Source: Collimonas arenae (GTDB lineage: Bacteria > Pseudomonadota > Gammaproteobacteria > Burkholderiales > Burkholderiaceae_D). Taken from it: DNA of 64,000 bases. Where the stretch lies: contig NZ_CP009962.1 in the NCBI RefSeq assembly GCF_000786695.1, forward strand, positions 3,348,001 to 3,412,000, in the 5' to 3' direction. Shown in pieces: positions 34,534 to 43,600 of this stretch. Positions within the stretch are counted from its first letter, which is position 1, and each line of letters opens with the position of its first letter. Both the position numbers and the translations under genes were made by a program. The notes under the pieces were generated by a model, which did no database searches, was not told where the DNA came from, and worked only from the letters and a program-made list of their open reading frames with translations.

Positions 34534-36609
34534 GTGAAACGTTCTCTCATTTGTGCAGCAGTATTGACACTGGCTGCAAGCGCTACCTGTTCCACCTCCA
34601 GTCTTGCTCAAACACCCCAGCCTGCCGTCGGCGCCGTAGCGTCCGCGCCGCAAGTCAGCGGCATCGACACGCACAACGCCGACCTGGCCGTTCGCCCCCA
34701 GGACGATTTCTACAGCTATGTGAATGGCGCATGGCTCAAGAAAACTGAAATCCCGGCCGACAAATCGTCATGGGACGCCTTCTATGAGGTTGTTGAACAT
34801 ACCCTTGACCAGTTGCATTCCATTGTCGACGCCGTCAGCGCCGATAAAAATCTCGCGCCAGGATCGAACCAGCAAAAGATCGCCGATCTGTACGCCAGTT
34901 ATATGAATGAACCGGTGCTGGAAACCTTGGGCATAAAACCGCTGGATGCGGAGTTCGCCCGGGTCGACGCCTTGACAGAAAAGCAGCAGATCCCCGGCCT
35001 GATTGCACATCTGAACAGCATCGGTGTCACTGCGCCTTATGCGCTGAGCATACACCAGGATGCCAAGGACTCCAGCAAAGTCATCGCCGACATCGGCCAG
35101 AGCGGCCTCGGCTTGCCTGACCGTGATTACTACCTGAAAGCGGGCGACGCCAAGCTAAAAAACACCCTGGTCAAATATCAGACCCACGTTGCAGCCATGC
35201 TGACACTGACCGGAGACAAGGCGGCGAACAAAAACGCCGCCGCCATCGTCGCCCTGGAAACCCGGCTGGCCAAGGTGCAATGGACCGAAGTACAAAACCG
35301 CGATCCGATCAAGGTCTACAACCCGGTCCCGCTTGCGCAGTTGCCTGCGCTGGCGCCGCATGTCAACTGGGCCGGCTATCTGGACGATGCAGGCCTGAAA
35401 GACAAGGTCACTTATCTGGTGGTTAGCCAGCCCAGCTTCATCAAAGGCCTGGACAAGGTTCTGCAAGACACCCCGCTGTCGGTCTGGAAAGCGTATTTCA
35501 AATGGCATGTACTGAGTAGTTATGCCTCCGATCTATCCAACGAATACGTCGACCAGAATTTCTCGTTCAAGGGCACCGTGCTGCGCGGCGTACCGCAAAA
35601 TGAGCCGCGCTGGAAACGCGGCATCAGTGTCATAGAAAACAGCATGGGCGAAGGCTTGGGCCAGCTCTATGTCGAACAGTTTTTCCCGCCCGAGAACAAG
35701 GCGCGTATGGAAAAACTGGTAGCCAACCTGATCGCCGCCTACCATCAAAGCATCGACAATCTAGATTGGATGAGCGCAGACAGCAAGAAAGAGGCGCAGA
35801 AAAAACTGTCGACGCTGATGCTGAAGATCGGCTATCCGGACAAATGGCGCGACTATTCCACCCTCGTCATCAAGCACGACGACCTGGTCGGCAACGTCAT
35901 GCGCTCCAATGCATTCGAATACACGCGCAATATCAACAAACTCGGCAAACCTGTAGACCGCAGCGAATGGGGCGATACGCCGCAAACAGTGAACGCCTAC
36001 TACAACCCTGAGTTCAACGAAATCGTGTTCCCGGCTGCGATCCTGCAAGCGCCGTTCTTCAACGCCAACGCCGACGATGCGGTCAACTACGGTGGCATCG
36101 GTGCCGTGATCGGCCATGAAATCAGCCACGGCTTCGATGACCAGGGCAGCCAGTACGATGAAATTGGCAATTTGCGCGACTGGATGAGCAAGCAAGACCA
36201 TCAGAATTTCGCGGTCAAGACCAAGGCCCTGGTGAAGCAGTACGGGGCGTATAGCGCGATATCTGGCTATAAAGTAAACGGCGAGTTGACCCTGGGCGAA
36301 AACATTGCCGACAACTCCGGCCTGGCGATTGCCTACAAGGCCTATCACCTGTCGCTGGACGGAAAAACGCCGCCGGTGATCGATGGCTTCACCGGCGACC
36401 AGCGCCTGTATCTGGGCTGGGCGCAAGTGTGGCGCGGCAAGGTGCGTGATGCACAAGCGATCGTTTACGTGAAAACAGACCCGCATTCTCCACCACGTTT
36501 CCGGGGCAATGGCACTGTCGTCAACCAGCCCGGCTTCTACAGTGCTTTCGGCGTCAAGCCTGGCGACAAGATGTACCTGCCACCGGAACAGCGCATCATC
36601 ATGTGGTAA
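34534..36609 (+). CDS. M13-family zinc metalloendopeptidase (PepO/neprilysin-like)
   Basis: A 691-residue secreted endopeptidase for short peptides. The signal peptide ends near residue 26 (SLAQT). The neprilysin N-terminal domain follows (DDFYSYVNGAWL). The catalytic site has HExxH in VIGHEISHGFDDQG, the third zinc ligand Glu in LGENIADNSGLAIAY, substrate-binding NAYYNPEFNEIVFPAAILQ, and closing RGNGTVVNQPGFYSAFGVKPG. It ends in a bulky aromatic as usual (IIMW). Start codon: GTG at 34534, with AAGGA upstream. It is probably periplasmic and monocistronic. Confidence 0.94.
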   Translation: MKRSLICAAVLTLAASATCSTSSLAQTPQPAVGAVASAPQVSGIDTHNADLAVRPQDDFYSYVNGAWLKKTEIPADKSSWDAFYEVVEHTLDQLHSIVDAVSADKNLAPGSNQQKIADLYASYMNEPVLETLGIKPLDAEFARVDALTEKQQIPGLIAHLNSIGVTAPYALSIHQDAKDSSKVIADIGQSGLGLPDRDYYLKAGDAKLKNTLVKYQTHVAAMLTLTGDKAANKNAAAIVALETRLAKVQWTEVQNRDPIKVYNPVPLAQLPALAPHVNWAGYLDDAGLKDKVTYLVVSQPSFIKGLDKVLQDTPLSVWKAYFKWHVLSSYASDLSNEYVDQNFSFKGTVLRGVPQNEPRWKRGISVIENSMGEGLGQLYVEQFFPPENKARMEKLVANLIAAYHQSIDNLDWMSADSKKEAQKKLSTLMLKIGYPDKWRDYSTLVIKHDDLVGNVMRSNAFEYTRNINKLGKPVDRSEWGDTPQTVNAYYNPEFNEIVFPAAILQAPFFNANADDAVNYGGIGAVIGHEISHGFDDQGSQYDEIGNLRDWMSKQDHQNFAVKTKALVKQYGAYSAISGYKVNGELTLGENIADNSGLAIAYKAYHLSLDGKTPPVIDGFTGDQRLYLGWAQVWRGKVRDAQAIVYVKTDPHSPPRFRGNGTVVNQPGFYSAFGVKPGDKMYLPPEQRIIMW

Positions 36610-36716
36610 ACGAATACGCCGGATCGCGCCCTCTTTTGGACACGATCCGGTTTGTCGGGAGACGGCATCAAGATCGCCTGCGTCAGGCTTGATGCCGGGA
36701 TAAGTCTAAAGACGAA

Positions 36717-37136
36717 TTAAAATGCCGCGCCGTTTGAGCGCATGAAGCTCTTCACATTTTCAAACGTCACCCTGCCAGCGTGACCCACATCGATCTGCTC
36801 GAAATTATTCGCTACAAAGCCGAATCCCGCCTTTTGCGCCTGACTCTTGGTTACTGAGCCCGTGCCATCGGTATCCGCTTCATTGAATTTCGTTTGCAGT
36901 TTTTTCAAGGCCCGGTCTTGCACCGAAACTCCCGTCGTTGTGGTGGAAGGCCCGAGAGCTGCTGCCCGTGCCGCAGCCTTGACGCGCGGCGGCACATAAG
37001 GATCGCCCAGCTGCGCCATCCCCTGGCGCGATGTCGTTGCAGATTGCATATCGGCGGCTGGCGCCTGCGCCAGAGCAGGTAAAGCAGCGGCCAGCATGGG
37101 CATCGCCAGTGCAGAGAAAATCAGGAAACGTTTCAT
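36717..37136 (-). CDS. Exported EF-hand-like protein
   Basis: A 139-residue protein with a signal peptide (cleavage near ALAQA). The mature part has a disordered Ala/Thr-rich region, then one canonical EF-hand calcium loop, DTDGTGSVTKSQ, preceded by helix QDRALKKLQTKFNEA. A second, degenerate loop IDVGHAGRVTFENVKSF lacks most ligands. Calcium binding in the periplasm is likely; the partner is unknown. It is 42 bp after the S10 peptidase gene on the same strand, so the two may be cotranscribed. Confidence 0.78.
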   Translation of the reverse strand: MKRFLIFSALAMPMLAAALPALAQAPAADMQSATTSRQGMAQLGDPYVPPRVKAAARAAALGPSTTTTGVSVQDRALKKLQTKFNEADTDGTGSVTKSQAQKAGFGFVANNFEQIDVGHAGRVTFENVKSFMRSNGAAF

Positions 37137-37178
37137 ATCAACTCCAATGCTTGAAATAGATTGAGAGGCGAAAGAAAA

Positions 37179-38744
37179 TCATGAGCGGCTGTCGTAGTAC
37201 CTGACCAGATCGCCCTTCATCAGCAAACGCGAAGGATCGAAGAGATAAATCATGTGGCCGCCGCGATAATGTGTGATCTTCAGGTTGGAGATTGTTCCAA
37301 GACGCCCCAGATCCAGTTCGGTGTTGTAGAACGGCGTGGCGAGATCGTGATAGCCATTCTCTGACAGCACCTTGAGCTTGGGATTTTGATAAATCGCCGC
37401 CGCCAGGTCGGGAATCGTATCCGGCAGGTACAAGCCGTCGTGGGTCCAGACCCAATTCTGGATGGTGTCGCCGTTTTCTATATTGTAGGTAGAGACAGCG
37501 GTATATTTCAAGCCATGCGGCAGGTAATCATTCATCCGGTCGGTGAACGGCTGGGTGATCAGGGTGCTGGACGGATCGCCGTCTGCCGCCAATGGGCTGC
37601 CGTTGACCGCGACTACCCGGCCATCGTAGCGACCGACCAGCGAACCAGGAATCAGGTTCTGCCTGAAGGTGGTTTCATCCAGGTTGAAATCTGCCTTCCA
37701 CTGCGCCACCGGATAGCCGGTATTCATGAAAAGCTGGCTCAGCAGATTAGCTGAAGGCGGCGTGTTCGACGCCAGGAAAGCATCCACGGCAGGTTCATAA
37801 CTGCTCACCACGAATGCGCGCATCTGTTTGGAGAATGCGGTGAGATTGGCTGGCGGTGGCGTGACCAGGTTGAAATAGGCGCCGACCGCGGCATAGCCTG
37901 GGAAGAACGGCCCATACGATCCACCGTTCATATCGGCATTGGAGTTGTAGTTCAGAACCGACGATTGCAGCACGACGCCGGTCAGTTTGGTGCCGCCGAT
38001 TTCCAGCAGATTGGCCAGCACATCGGTGCGCGGCGTGCCATACGATTCGCCGTACAGGTATTTCGGCGACGCCTGCCGCTGGTTGACGTTCAGATAACGG
38101 GTGATGAAATCTCGGAACACGGCGGCATCGGCATCCACGCCCCAGAACGTCTGGTTGGTATTGGGACTGATCGCCTCGGAAAATCCGGTGCCGACGGCGT
38201 CAATGAACACCATGTCGGTGGTATCGATCAGGCTTTGCTTGTTGTCGACAAACGGAAATGGCAATGGCTCAGTGGTAGCAGGATCGCCGGTGACGATGCG
38301 TTTGGGGCTGAAAGAACCGAGATGCAGCCAGACCGAGGATGAACCCGGGCCGCCGTTATAGAAAAAAGTGACCGGACGTTTGCCGGCGTGTTGTTTGTCC
38401 GCAGTGTAGGCGACATAAAATACGCTCGCTTCCGGCTTGCCGGTCTGGGGATCGGTTGCCGTCAGATGGCCGGCGGTGGCGGTGTAATTGATGGTCCTGC
38501 CGTTGATCGTAATCCTGTTGTGGGTGATCGCTGCATTTTCCGTCACCTGCGCTGCGGCAAGGCCATCGCCGGCGCCAAAGCCATACAGCGTCTTATCGTT
38601 ATAAGGCTGGTCCGCCGGCAGCCGCGCGGCAGCCAGTTCGCTTTGCGGGGCCTCTTGGGAAAACGCAGGATTGGCGCTGAATGCGAGCGCGAACAATTGT
38701 ACTGAACCTGCAATACCAAACAATATCTTTCGTTTAATCGACAT
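37179..38744 (-). CDS. Exported S10-family serine carboxypeptidase-like protein
   Basis: A 521-residue alpha/beta hydrolase with a signal peptide to about residue 30. It has the family oxyanion segment YNGGPGSSSVWLHLGSF, the DAVGTGFSEA loop, nucleophile Ser in YLYGESYGTPRTD, a late Asp in ENGYHDLATPF, and His in YRGGHMIYLF. All triad members are therefore visible. Bacterial members (peptidase S10) trim C-terminal residues in the periplasm. The start at ATG 38744 opens the signal peptide. It is the first gene of a pair with the EF-hand protein. Confidence 0.9.
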   Translation of the reverse strand: MSIKRKILFGIAGSVQLFALAFSANPAFSQEAPQSELAAARLPADQPYNDKTLYGFGAGDGLAAAQVTENAAITHNRITINGRTINYTATAGHLTATDPQTGKPEASVFYVAYTADKQHAGKRPVTFFYNGGPGSSSVWLHLGSFSPKRIVTGDPATTEPLPFPFVDNKQSLIDTTDMVFIDAVGTGFSEAISPNTNQTFWGVDADAAVFRDFITRYLNVNQRQASPKYLYGESYGTPRTDVLANLLEIGGTKLTGVVLQSSVLNYNSNADMNGGSYGPFFPGYAAVGAYFNLVTPPPANLTAFSKQMRAFVVSSYEPAVDAFLASNTPPSANLLSQLFMNTGYPVAQWKADFNLDETTFRQNLIPGSLVGRYDGRVVAVNGSPLAADGDPSSTLITQPFTDRMNDYLPHGLKYTAVSTYNIENGDTIQNWVWTHDGLYLPDTIPDLAAAIYQNPKLKVLSENGYHDLATPFYNTELDLGRLGTISNLKITHYRGGHMIYLFDPSRLLMKGDLVRYYDSRS

Positions 38745-39158
38745 GTAGTCCTCGCGAGTTATATACATCGAAACAGCGACATCGAAACAGCGGCATCAAA
38801 ACAGCGGCATCGAAACTGCAGCAACGAACAACCAAATCTTTCCCGGACGGCTGCGCGCCATCAAAGAAGATCCGACGCCGGTGCAACGCAAGTGATTACG
38901 CTTGTGCCGGGCTGCCAGCCATGTGCAAGATGTATTTACGACGGATTGAAAAGCGGCAGGAGAAACAGCCAATAAATATTGACGTACATCAATATATGCA
39001 AAGAACCCGAGGGAATCAAGGTGAGGATAGCCAGCCCGGTGAAATTCATTTAAGGGCTACTATTATGTATGTACAGACCTGTATGTTCAGATGTGATATG
39101 CAATATGTTCGGCCCACAAAGATAACCATGATGCATTCATGGATTTATGTCGCGTCGG
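38745..39158. other. Intergenic region with an FNR-like box
   Basis: About 414 bases with no gene I trust. Just upstream of the S10 gene, short GAAACAGCGGCATC-like units repeat (about 38768-38815). An FNR/Anr-type box lies at 38979-38992. The rest shows no structure. Confidence 0.5.
38979..38992. promoter_or_regulatory. FNR/Anr-type box
   Basis: TTGACGTACATCAA matches the TTGAY-N4-ATCAA consensus of CRP/FNR oxygen regulators. The nearest genes it could serve are the S10 peptidase (235 bp away, minus strand) or an unrecognised plus-strand transcript. Its target is unclear. Confidence 0.5.
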
Positions 39159-39338
39159 TTATCGATCACTATCCGGCCAGGCAGCACCTCGACCAGGCTT
39201 TCCAAACAGTGCGGCCGGCTTCTGCTGTGATCCGCTATCTGCAGGATTCGCATACTCGCTGGGCGAGAAAAACAGATTGGCAATAATACTGATTCCAACC
39301 CCGATGACACCGATACAAATCAGTAAAATTTCGAGCAT
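39159..39338 (-). CDS. Small single-pass membrane protein, 59 residues
   Basis: Reading the minus strand from ATG 39338 gives MLEILLICIGVIGVGISI, IANLFFSPSEYANPADS and so on to TAA at 39159. Residues 3-25 form one hydrophobic helix; the rest is a polar, Pro/Ser-rich tail, probably in the cytoplasm or periplasm. A strong ribosome binding site (AAGGGGGAG) stands 4 bp before the ATG, which is the main evidence that it is expressed. I do not recognise the family. It is divergent from the LysR gene. Confidence 0.6.
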   Translation of the reverse strand: MLEILLICIGVIGVGISIIANLFFSPSEYANPADSGSQQKPAALFGKPGRGAAWPDSDR

Positions 39339-39542
39339 GACTCCCCCTTATCGTCCTGGCGAAATTGCCAGCGAATTATTTGTTGACCGCCTGAAAAAGC
39401 CAATGTAAAACTGTGCCGGGCAATCCGGTGGCCGCTATTTTCCGGCGTCGCCAATGACTGCACATGCGCCCACTGTAGCGCCACACCGGTGACCAGCGCC
39501 AATACCGAATATGGCGGATACCTATCTCGAAACGGCATAGCA

Positions 39543-40448
39543 ATGATTTCACTAAGACAGCTCAAATACTTCGTCGAAATTGTCGACGCCGGCAGCTATA
39601 CACGCGCCGCAGAACATCTGTTCGTCGCCCAGTCGGCGTTGAGTCGGCAGATGAAGGAATTGGAAACCGACATGCAGGTCAACCTGCTGCAGCGCGATTC
39701 ACGGCATGTCGAACTGACCGAAGCCGGACAGCTGTTTTACGCGCGAACCAAAAGGATTTTGGAAGATATCGATGACGCCATCGTCCAGGCGCATCAGATT
39801 GGCAAAGGCGAACAAGGCCGGATCCGGGTGCTGCATTCGAGTTCGGTCACCTTATCCGCGGCCATGGGCGACATCTTCAACACGCTGCTGCTCAGGTTCC
39901 CCGGCGTATCTTTGGATTTCTCACGCGCGCCGTCCGAGCATCAGGCGCTGGATATCGATGAAGGCCGGGCCGATTTCGGATTGGTGAGGCTGCCGATACT
40001 GCGAAAATTTCCGAATATCCAGATCAAGAAAGTGTTTTCCGAAAAACTGGTAGTGGCGCTCTCCAAGGACCATCGCTTCGCCCAGAGAAGTCATATCGGC
40101 ATCGCAGATCTACGCAATGAACATTTTGTTTCAGTGCCGCACAAGGATCGCGGCGGCCTCAGCTATCTGGTTGCGGAACTGTGCATGCGCCATGACTTTT
40201 TCCCCAAGGCCGCACGCGCCACGTCGCGCAAGGCTTCGCTGCTGAACCTGATCGAGGCCAATCTGGGGATTGCGATCGTGCCGGAAAGCATGCAGGAAAT
40301 TGCACCGGCCGGCATCCGTTTTTTGCAACTGCCGCCGCAAGATGCGCAATCGGACGTTGCAGTGATTTACCGGCGCGACGCATCGCCGATGATTGCCGGC
40401 TTTATCGCGGCATTTCTGGCATTGATGCCACAGGCGGAAAAAATTTGA
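39543..40448 (+). CDS. LysR-family transcriptional regulator
   Basis: A 301-residue regulator. The N-terminal winged HTH is canonical (MISLRQLKYFVEIVDAGSYT, RAAEHLFVAQSALSRQMKEL). The effector domain (about 90-295) resembles the CatM/BenM/MdcR group, with SSSVTLSAAMGDIF, GRADFGLVRLP, EKLVVALSKDHRFA and EANLGIAIVPESM. It points at the mdc cluster but is convergent with it, so an MdcR-like role in malonate use is possible but not supported by promoter position. ATG 39543 is chosen because the HTH begins immediately. Confidence 0.9.
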   Translation: MISLRQLKYFVEIVDAGSYTRAAEHLFVAQSALSRQMKELETDMQVNLLQRDSRHVELTEAGQLFYARTKRILEDIDDAIVQAHQIGKGEQGRIRVLHSSSVTLSAAMGDIFNTLLLRFPGVSLDFSRAPSEHQALDIDEGRADFGLVRLPILRKFPNIQIKKVFSEKLVVALSKDHRFAQRSHIGIADLRNEHFVSVPHKDRGGLSYLVAELCMRHDFFPKAARATSRKASLLNLIEANLGIAIVPESMQEIAPAGIRFLQLPPQDAQSDVAVIYRRDASPMIAGFIAAFLALMPQAEKI

Positions 40449-40468
40449 GATTTTGGAAAACTTCGTGC

Positions 40469-41395
40469 CTAGAGGCGTTGCAGCCAGCCGGCGACGCCCT
40501 GCAACGAACGGAATTCGCTCACTGAACGACAGGCAATGTGCGGATGGCGTGCTGCCAGCATGCGCGACAAGGCCGCACCCGGCCCCAGTTCCAGCGCCGC
40601 TGTGACGCCACGTTCAGCACAAGCATCCATACATGCGTGCCAGCGTATGGTATGCGTCATCTGCTGCGACAATGCTGTAATTGCTTGCTCTTTTTTGGTC
40701 AGGACATGTCCGTCCACGCCGGACAGTACCGGTAATACGGGATTGTCGCGGAATTGCTGACGTAGCTGTTCGAAAAACGGCTCGGCGGCAGTCGCCATCA
40801 ACGGGGTATGCGAAGCCACCGTCACTGGCAGCACTGTTATTTTTCCACCCAGCCGCCTGATCTCGCCTGCCACCGTCAACATATCTTGCTGCAGCCCCCC
40901 GACGATGCAACTGTCGGCATCGGTTTCAATCGCTACATAAAGCCGCTGCGACGCCAGCAGGACGGCCAGCTGGCGCAACGCGATGCCGCTGACGGCAAAC
41001 AGGACCTGCGGCGACTCAGGCTGCAAACAAGCGTCCATCAGTTGCGCCCGCGATGCCGCCAGCCCGATCACTTGCGACGCAGAAATCGCGCCGGCTACAT
41101 GCCAGGCGGCGAGCTCGCCAATGCTATAGCCGGCAACCAACTCGGGAATCGGTAACAGCGGTTGCAATACCGACCAGGTGGCGACAGTCGCAGCCACAAT
41201 CAGCGGTTGCGCCAGCAGGTTTGAGAAAAGCAGATTATCTTGAGAGAGGATTTCTTGCAGCGGCCTGTCCAGTCCCGCTGCCGCAAGCCATTGCTCCAGC
41301 GCTAGCGCAATTGCCGGGTCAGAGCGGGCAAGATCGAACATTGCCGCATGCTGGCCACCCTGCCCCGGACACAGAATCGCCAGGCGCGGCATCAT
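40469..41395 (-). CDS. mdcH: Malonate decarboxylase epsilon subunit (malonyl-CoA:ACP transacylase)
   Basis: A 308-residue transacylase that charges the malonate decarboxylase acyl carrier protein with malonyl groups from malonyl-CoA. It opens AILCPGQGGQHAAMFD, the FabD-like start. The nucleophile Ser lies in VAGYSIGELAAWH and the catalytic His in PVTVASHTPLM. The last gene of the mdc cluster on this strand, it is separated from mdcB by a binding-protein gene. It starts with a double ATG, so the exact start is uncertain by one codon. Confidence 0.92.
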   Translation of the reverse strand: MMPRLAILCPGQGGQHAAMFDLARSDPAIALALEQWLAAAGLDRPLQEILSQDNLLFSNLLAQPLIVAATVATWSVLQPLLPIPELVAGYSIGELAAWHVAGAISASQVIGLAASRAQLMDACLQPESPQVLFAVSGIALRQLAVLLASQRLYVAIETDADSCIVGGLQQDMLTVAGEIRRLGGKITVLPVTVASHTPLMATAAEPFFEQLRQQFRDNPVLPVLSGVDGHVLTKKEQAITALSQQMTHTIRWHACMDACAERGVTAALELGPGAALSRMLAARHPHIACRSVSEFRSLQGVAGWLQRL

Positions 41396-41411
41396 GGCTG
41401 ATCCGCCCCGG

Positions 41412-41438
41412 CTTGCTGTGCTTGCTGTGCTTGCTGTA
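41412..41438. repeat. Three tandem 9-bp repeats (CTTGCTGTG)
   Basis: CTTGCTGTG is repeated twice exactly and once with a final A, between the binding-protein stop codon and the mdcH start. It has no dyad and no T-run. It may be simple slippage product. Confidence 0.6.
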
Positions 41439-41446
41439 TGTGCGAC

Positions 41447-42601
41447 TTAGCGCAGTACGTAGCCATCCTTGCCTATCACTGTCAATTCAATGAAATTGAG
41501 ACCGTCATGGCTGTTCGGATCATATTTCAGCGTCATGCCGCCTACATCATAGCCGCCCATGCCTTCCAGGCCGCTGACCAGGCTTTCACGGGTCGGCTTG
41601 TTGCCAGCGCGGCGCAAACCTTCCACCAATACCTTGGCGGAGATAAAGCCTTCCAGCGTTGGATAAGAGTCGGACAATTCACTGCGCGACTTCAGCGCCG
41701 TCATGAACTCCTTGGAGATAGGTGTGCTTGAGCTTCTTGGATTCGGGAACACCTGCGTCATACCCAGGCCGCGTGCATCTTTACCCAAGCTTTGCAAGAA
41801 CACCTGCGAGCTGACGTTCGACAAGGTGATCAATTGCTGCTGGCCGCCAGCTTCGCGATACTGTTTGATGAAAGCGGCGCATGGCTTGGCCGTGCAAATC
41901 ATCAGGACAGCCTGCGGCTTGGCATCGAATATTTTCTTGACTGCGCCTTCGACCGCAACCGTGTTGCGTTCGTAACTGGCGATCAGCGGCTCTGGCAGCT
42001 TATGCTTCTTGATCGCCTGTTTCAAGCCTTCCAGCGCGTCATTGCCAAACGAATCGTTGGAGACTAGCACCGCGTAGCGTTGCAGGCCCATGCCCGACAA
42101 TTGCTCGATCGCGGTGCCGACTTCATCGCGGTATTTGGAACGCACATTGAACAGGTAGTGCTGCATAGGCTCGTGCAGCGAGGTAGCGCCGGAGACCGGT
42201 GCTATCAAGGGCACCTTGGCGTCATTAATGGTGCTGAGGATCGATTCAGTGGTAGGAGTGCCGCGATACAGGAACAGGGCGAAGGCATTTTTTTCATTCA
42301 GCAGCTTGCGGGTGTTTTCGACGGTGCGCTTTGGCTCAAAGCCGTCATCCAGCGATTCCAGCACGATCTTGCGGCCGAACACACCGCCCTGCTTGTTGAC
42401 GATATCGAAATACAGTTGCGCGCCGGCGGTGGCTTGCTTCACTTCTTCTGCGGCAGTACCGGTAAAACCCGCTGACTGGCCGATGATGATGGTGTTGCTC
42501 GTGATGCCCTGTTCGGCGTTAGCGCTAACAGGCGCAGCCGAACCAAACAAACCTAACAAGCTGATACTGACTGCCAAAGACAACTTCTGATGCACTTTCA
42601 T
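41447..42601 (-). CDS. LivK-like ABC transporter substrate-binding protein
   Basis: A 384-residue periplasmic binding protein (signal peptide to about residue 28, ending SANA). The type I fold shows TIIIGQSAGFTGTAAEEVKQ, YFDIVNKQGGVFGRKI, APVSGATSLHEP, YAVLVSNDSFGNDALEG and TLEGFISAKVLVEGLRRAG. Relatives bind branched amino acids, amides or organic acids. No LivHMGF permease genes are adjacent. It sits inside the mdc cluster, 60 bp after mdcB and 51 bp before mdcH, which is not a standard member. CTGGAG precedes ATG 42601. It could be a malonate-linked sensor or an orphan transporter component. Confidence 0.88.
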   Translation of the reverse strand: MKVHQKLSLAVSISLLGLFGSAAPVSANAEQGITSNTIIIGQSAGFTGTAAEEVKQATAGAQLYFDIVNKQGGVFGRKIVLESLDDGFEPKRTVENTRKLLNEKNAFALFLYRGTPTTESILSTINDAKVPLIAPVSGATSLHEPMQHYLFNVRSKYRDEVGTAIEQLSGMGLQRYAVLVSNDSFGNDALEGLKQAIKKHKLPEPLIASYERNTVAVEGAVKKIFDAKPQAVLMICTAKPCAAFIKQYREAGGQQQLITLSNVSSQVFLQSLGKDARGLGMTQVFPNPRSSSTPISKEFMTALKSRSELSDSYPTLEGFISAKVLVEGLRRAGNKPTRESLVSGLEGMGGYDVGGMTLKYDPNSHDGLNFIELTVIGKDGYVLR

Positions 42602-42661
42602 TTGTTCTCCAGATATATTCGTCGACACGGTGTGTACATGGGAACGCTAGCCGCGAGCAAG

Positions 42662-43600
42662 TCATCGCAGGTAGCTCAATCCATGGAGTAAATAGGTGGC
42701 TGCCAGCAAGTCGGCAGCACCACCGGGCGACAGCTTATCCTGAATAAATACTTTATGGCAACTAATTGCTTGTTGACGCCAATTAATTGTCGCACTGCCT
42801 CCCGTTTCCAGGAATTGCCGGGCGCAAGTTTTGACCTTGTCGGCGGCCGTTGCACCGCCCCGATGGTAGAGATTGGTGTCGCTGATACTGGCCATCAGGG
42901 CAAACAAGGCATCCGTTGCAGCAGCGTCGTAACCACGGCCGGCATTGAGTGTCAGCAGGAATCGCGGCAGAGCGATCTCGAACAAGGAAGGAAATCCCAA
43001 CGCCGCTTCTTCGCTGGCGCCACTGACGGCGTATGTTTCCGCCACCTGACGGCCATGCGACATGTCCGAAGGATGCGCGCTCCCGGCCCGTTCCTGCATA
43101 TGCCGCGTCAAGGCATCACCCCACTGGATCAACAACGTGGCGCGAATCGCCGCTGGCGACAAGGGCATGTCGCGGCTTTGGCAATAGCCGGTCGCCGCAC
43201 ACAACATGCCGAGGCAAAAAATGGCGCCTCTGTGTGTATTCACACCTGCCGTAGCTTTCAGCATGGTTTGTTCAGCGGCGATGCCAAGCTGTCGCAATAC
43301 GGCAAAGTCCTTGCCTGCCATGCCGGCTCGTGTAATCTGAATGAAATAATGGCGTAGCGAGAACAGGCTGCGCATGAAAGTACCGGCATCCATATCCGTA
43401 TGACTGCCGCTGTCTACCAGCGACACCAGGCCGGGCTTCGGATACAGCTGCAATTCGCGATACAGGCTGCGCAAGGCAAGCCGCGCCACCTTCTGGCTAA
43501 ACGCCCGCTGCTGGCGGAGACTCTGTTGAGGCAGACCGTGACGGCGTATCTGCGGTGACACCGGAAACCGCGGATCGGGGCAAAGCGGCGCCGCTATCAT
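42662..43600 (-). CDS. mdcB: Triphosphoribosyl-dephospho-CoA synthase (MdcB)
   Basis: A 312-residue CitG-family enzyme making 2'-(5''-triphosphoribosyl)-3'-dephospho-CoA, the precursor of the prosthetic group of MdcC. Seen are YPKPGLVSLVDSGSHTDMD, FMRSLFSLRHYF, TAGVNTHRGAIFCLGML and DTNLYHRGG, all characteristic of CitG/MdcB. It overlaps the preceding mdcG by 4 bp. In Klebsiella mdcB follows mdcA; here it follows mdcG, so the order is A-C-D-E-G-B. Confidence 0.93.
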   Translation of the reverse strand: MIAAPLCPDPRFPVSPQIRRHGLPQQSLRQQRAFSQKVARLALRSLYRELQLYPKPGLVSLVDSGSHTDMDAGTFMRSLFSLRHYFIQITRAGMAGKDFAVLRQLGIAAEQTMLKATAGVNTHRGAIFCLGMLCAATGYCQSRDMPLSPAAIRATLLIQWGDALTRHMQERAGSAHPSDMSHGRQVAETYAVSGASEEAALGFPSLFEIALPRFLLTLNAGRGYDAAATDALFALMASISDTNLYHRGGATAADKVKTCARQFLETGGSATINWRQQAISCHKVFIQDKLSPGGAADLLAATYLLHGLSYLR

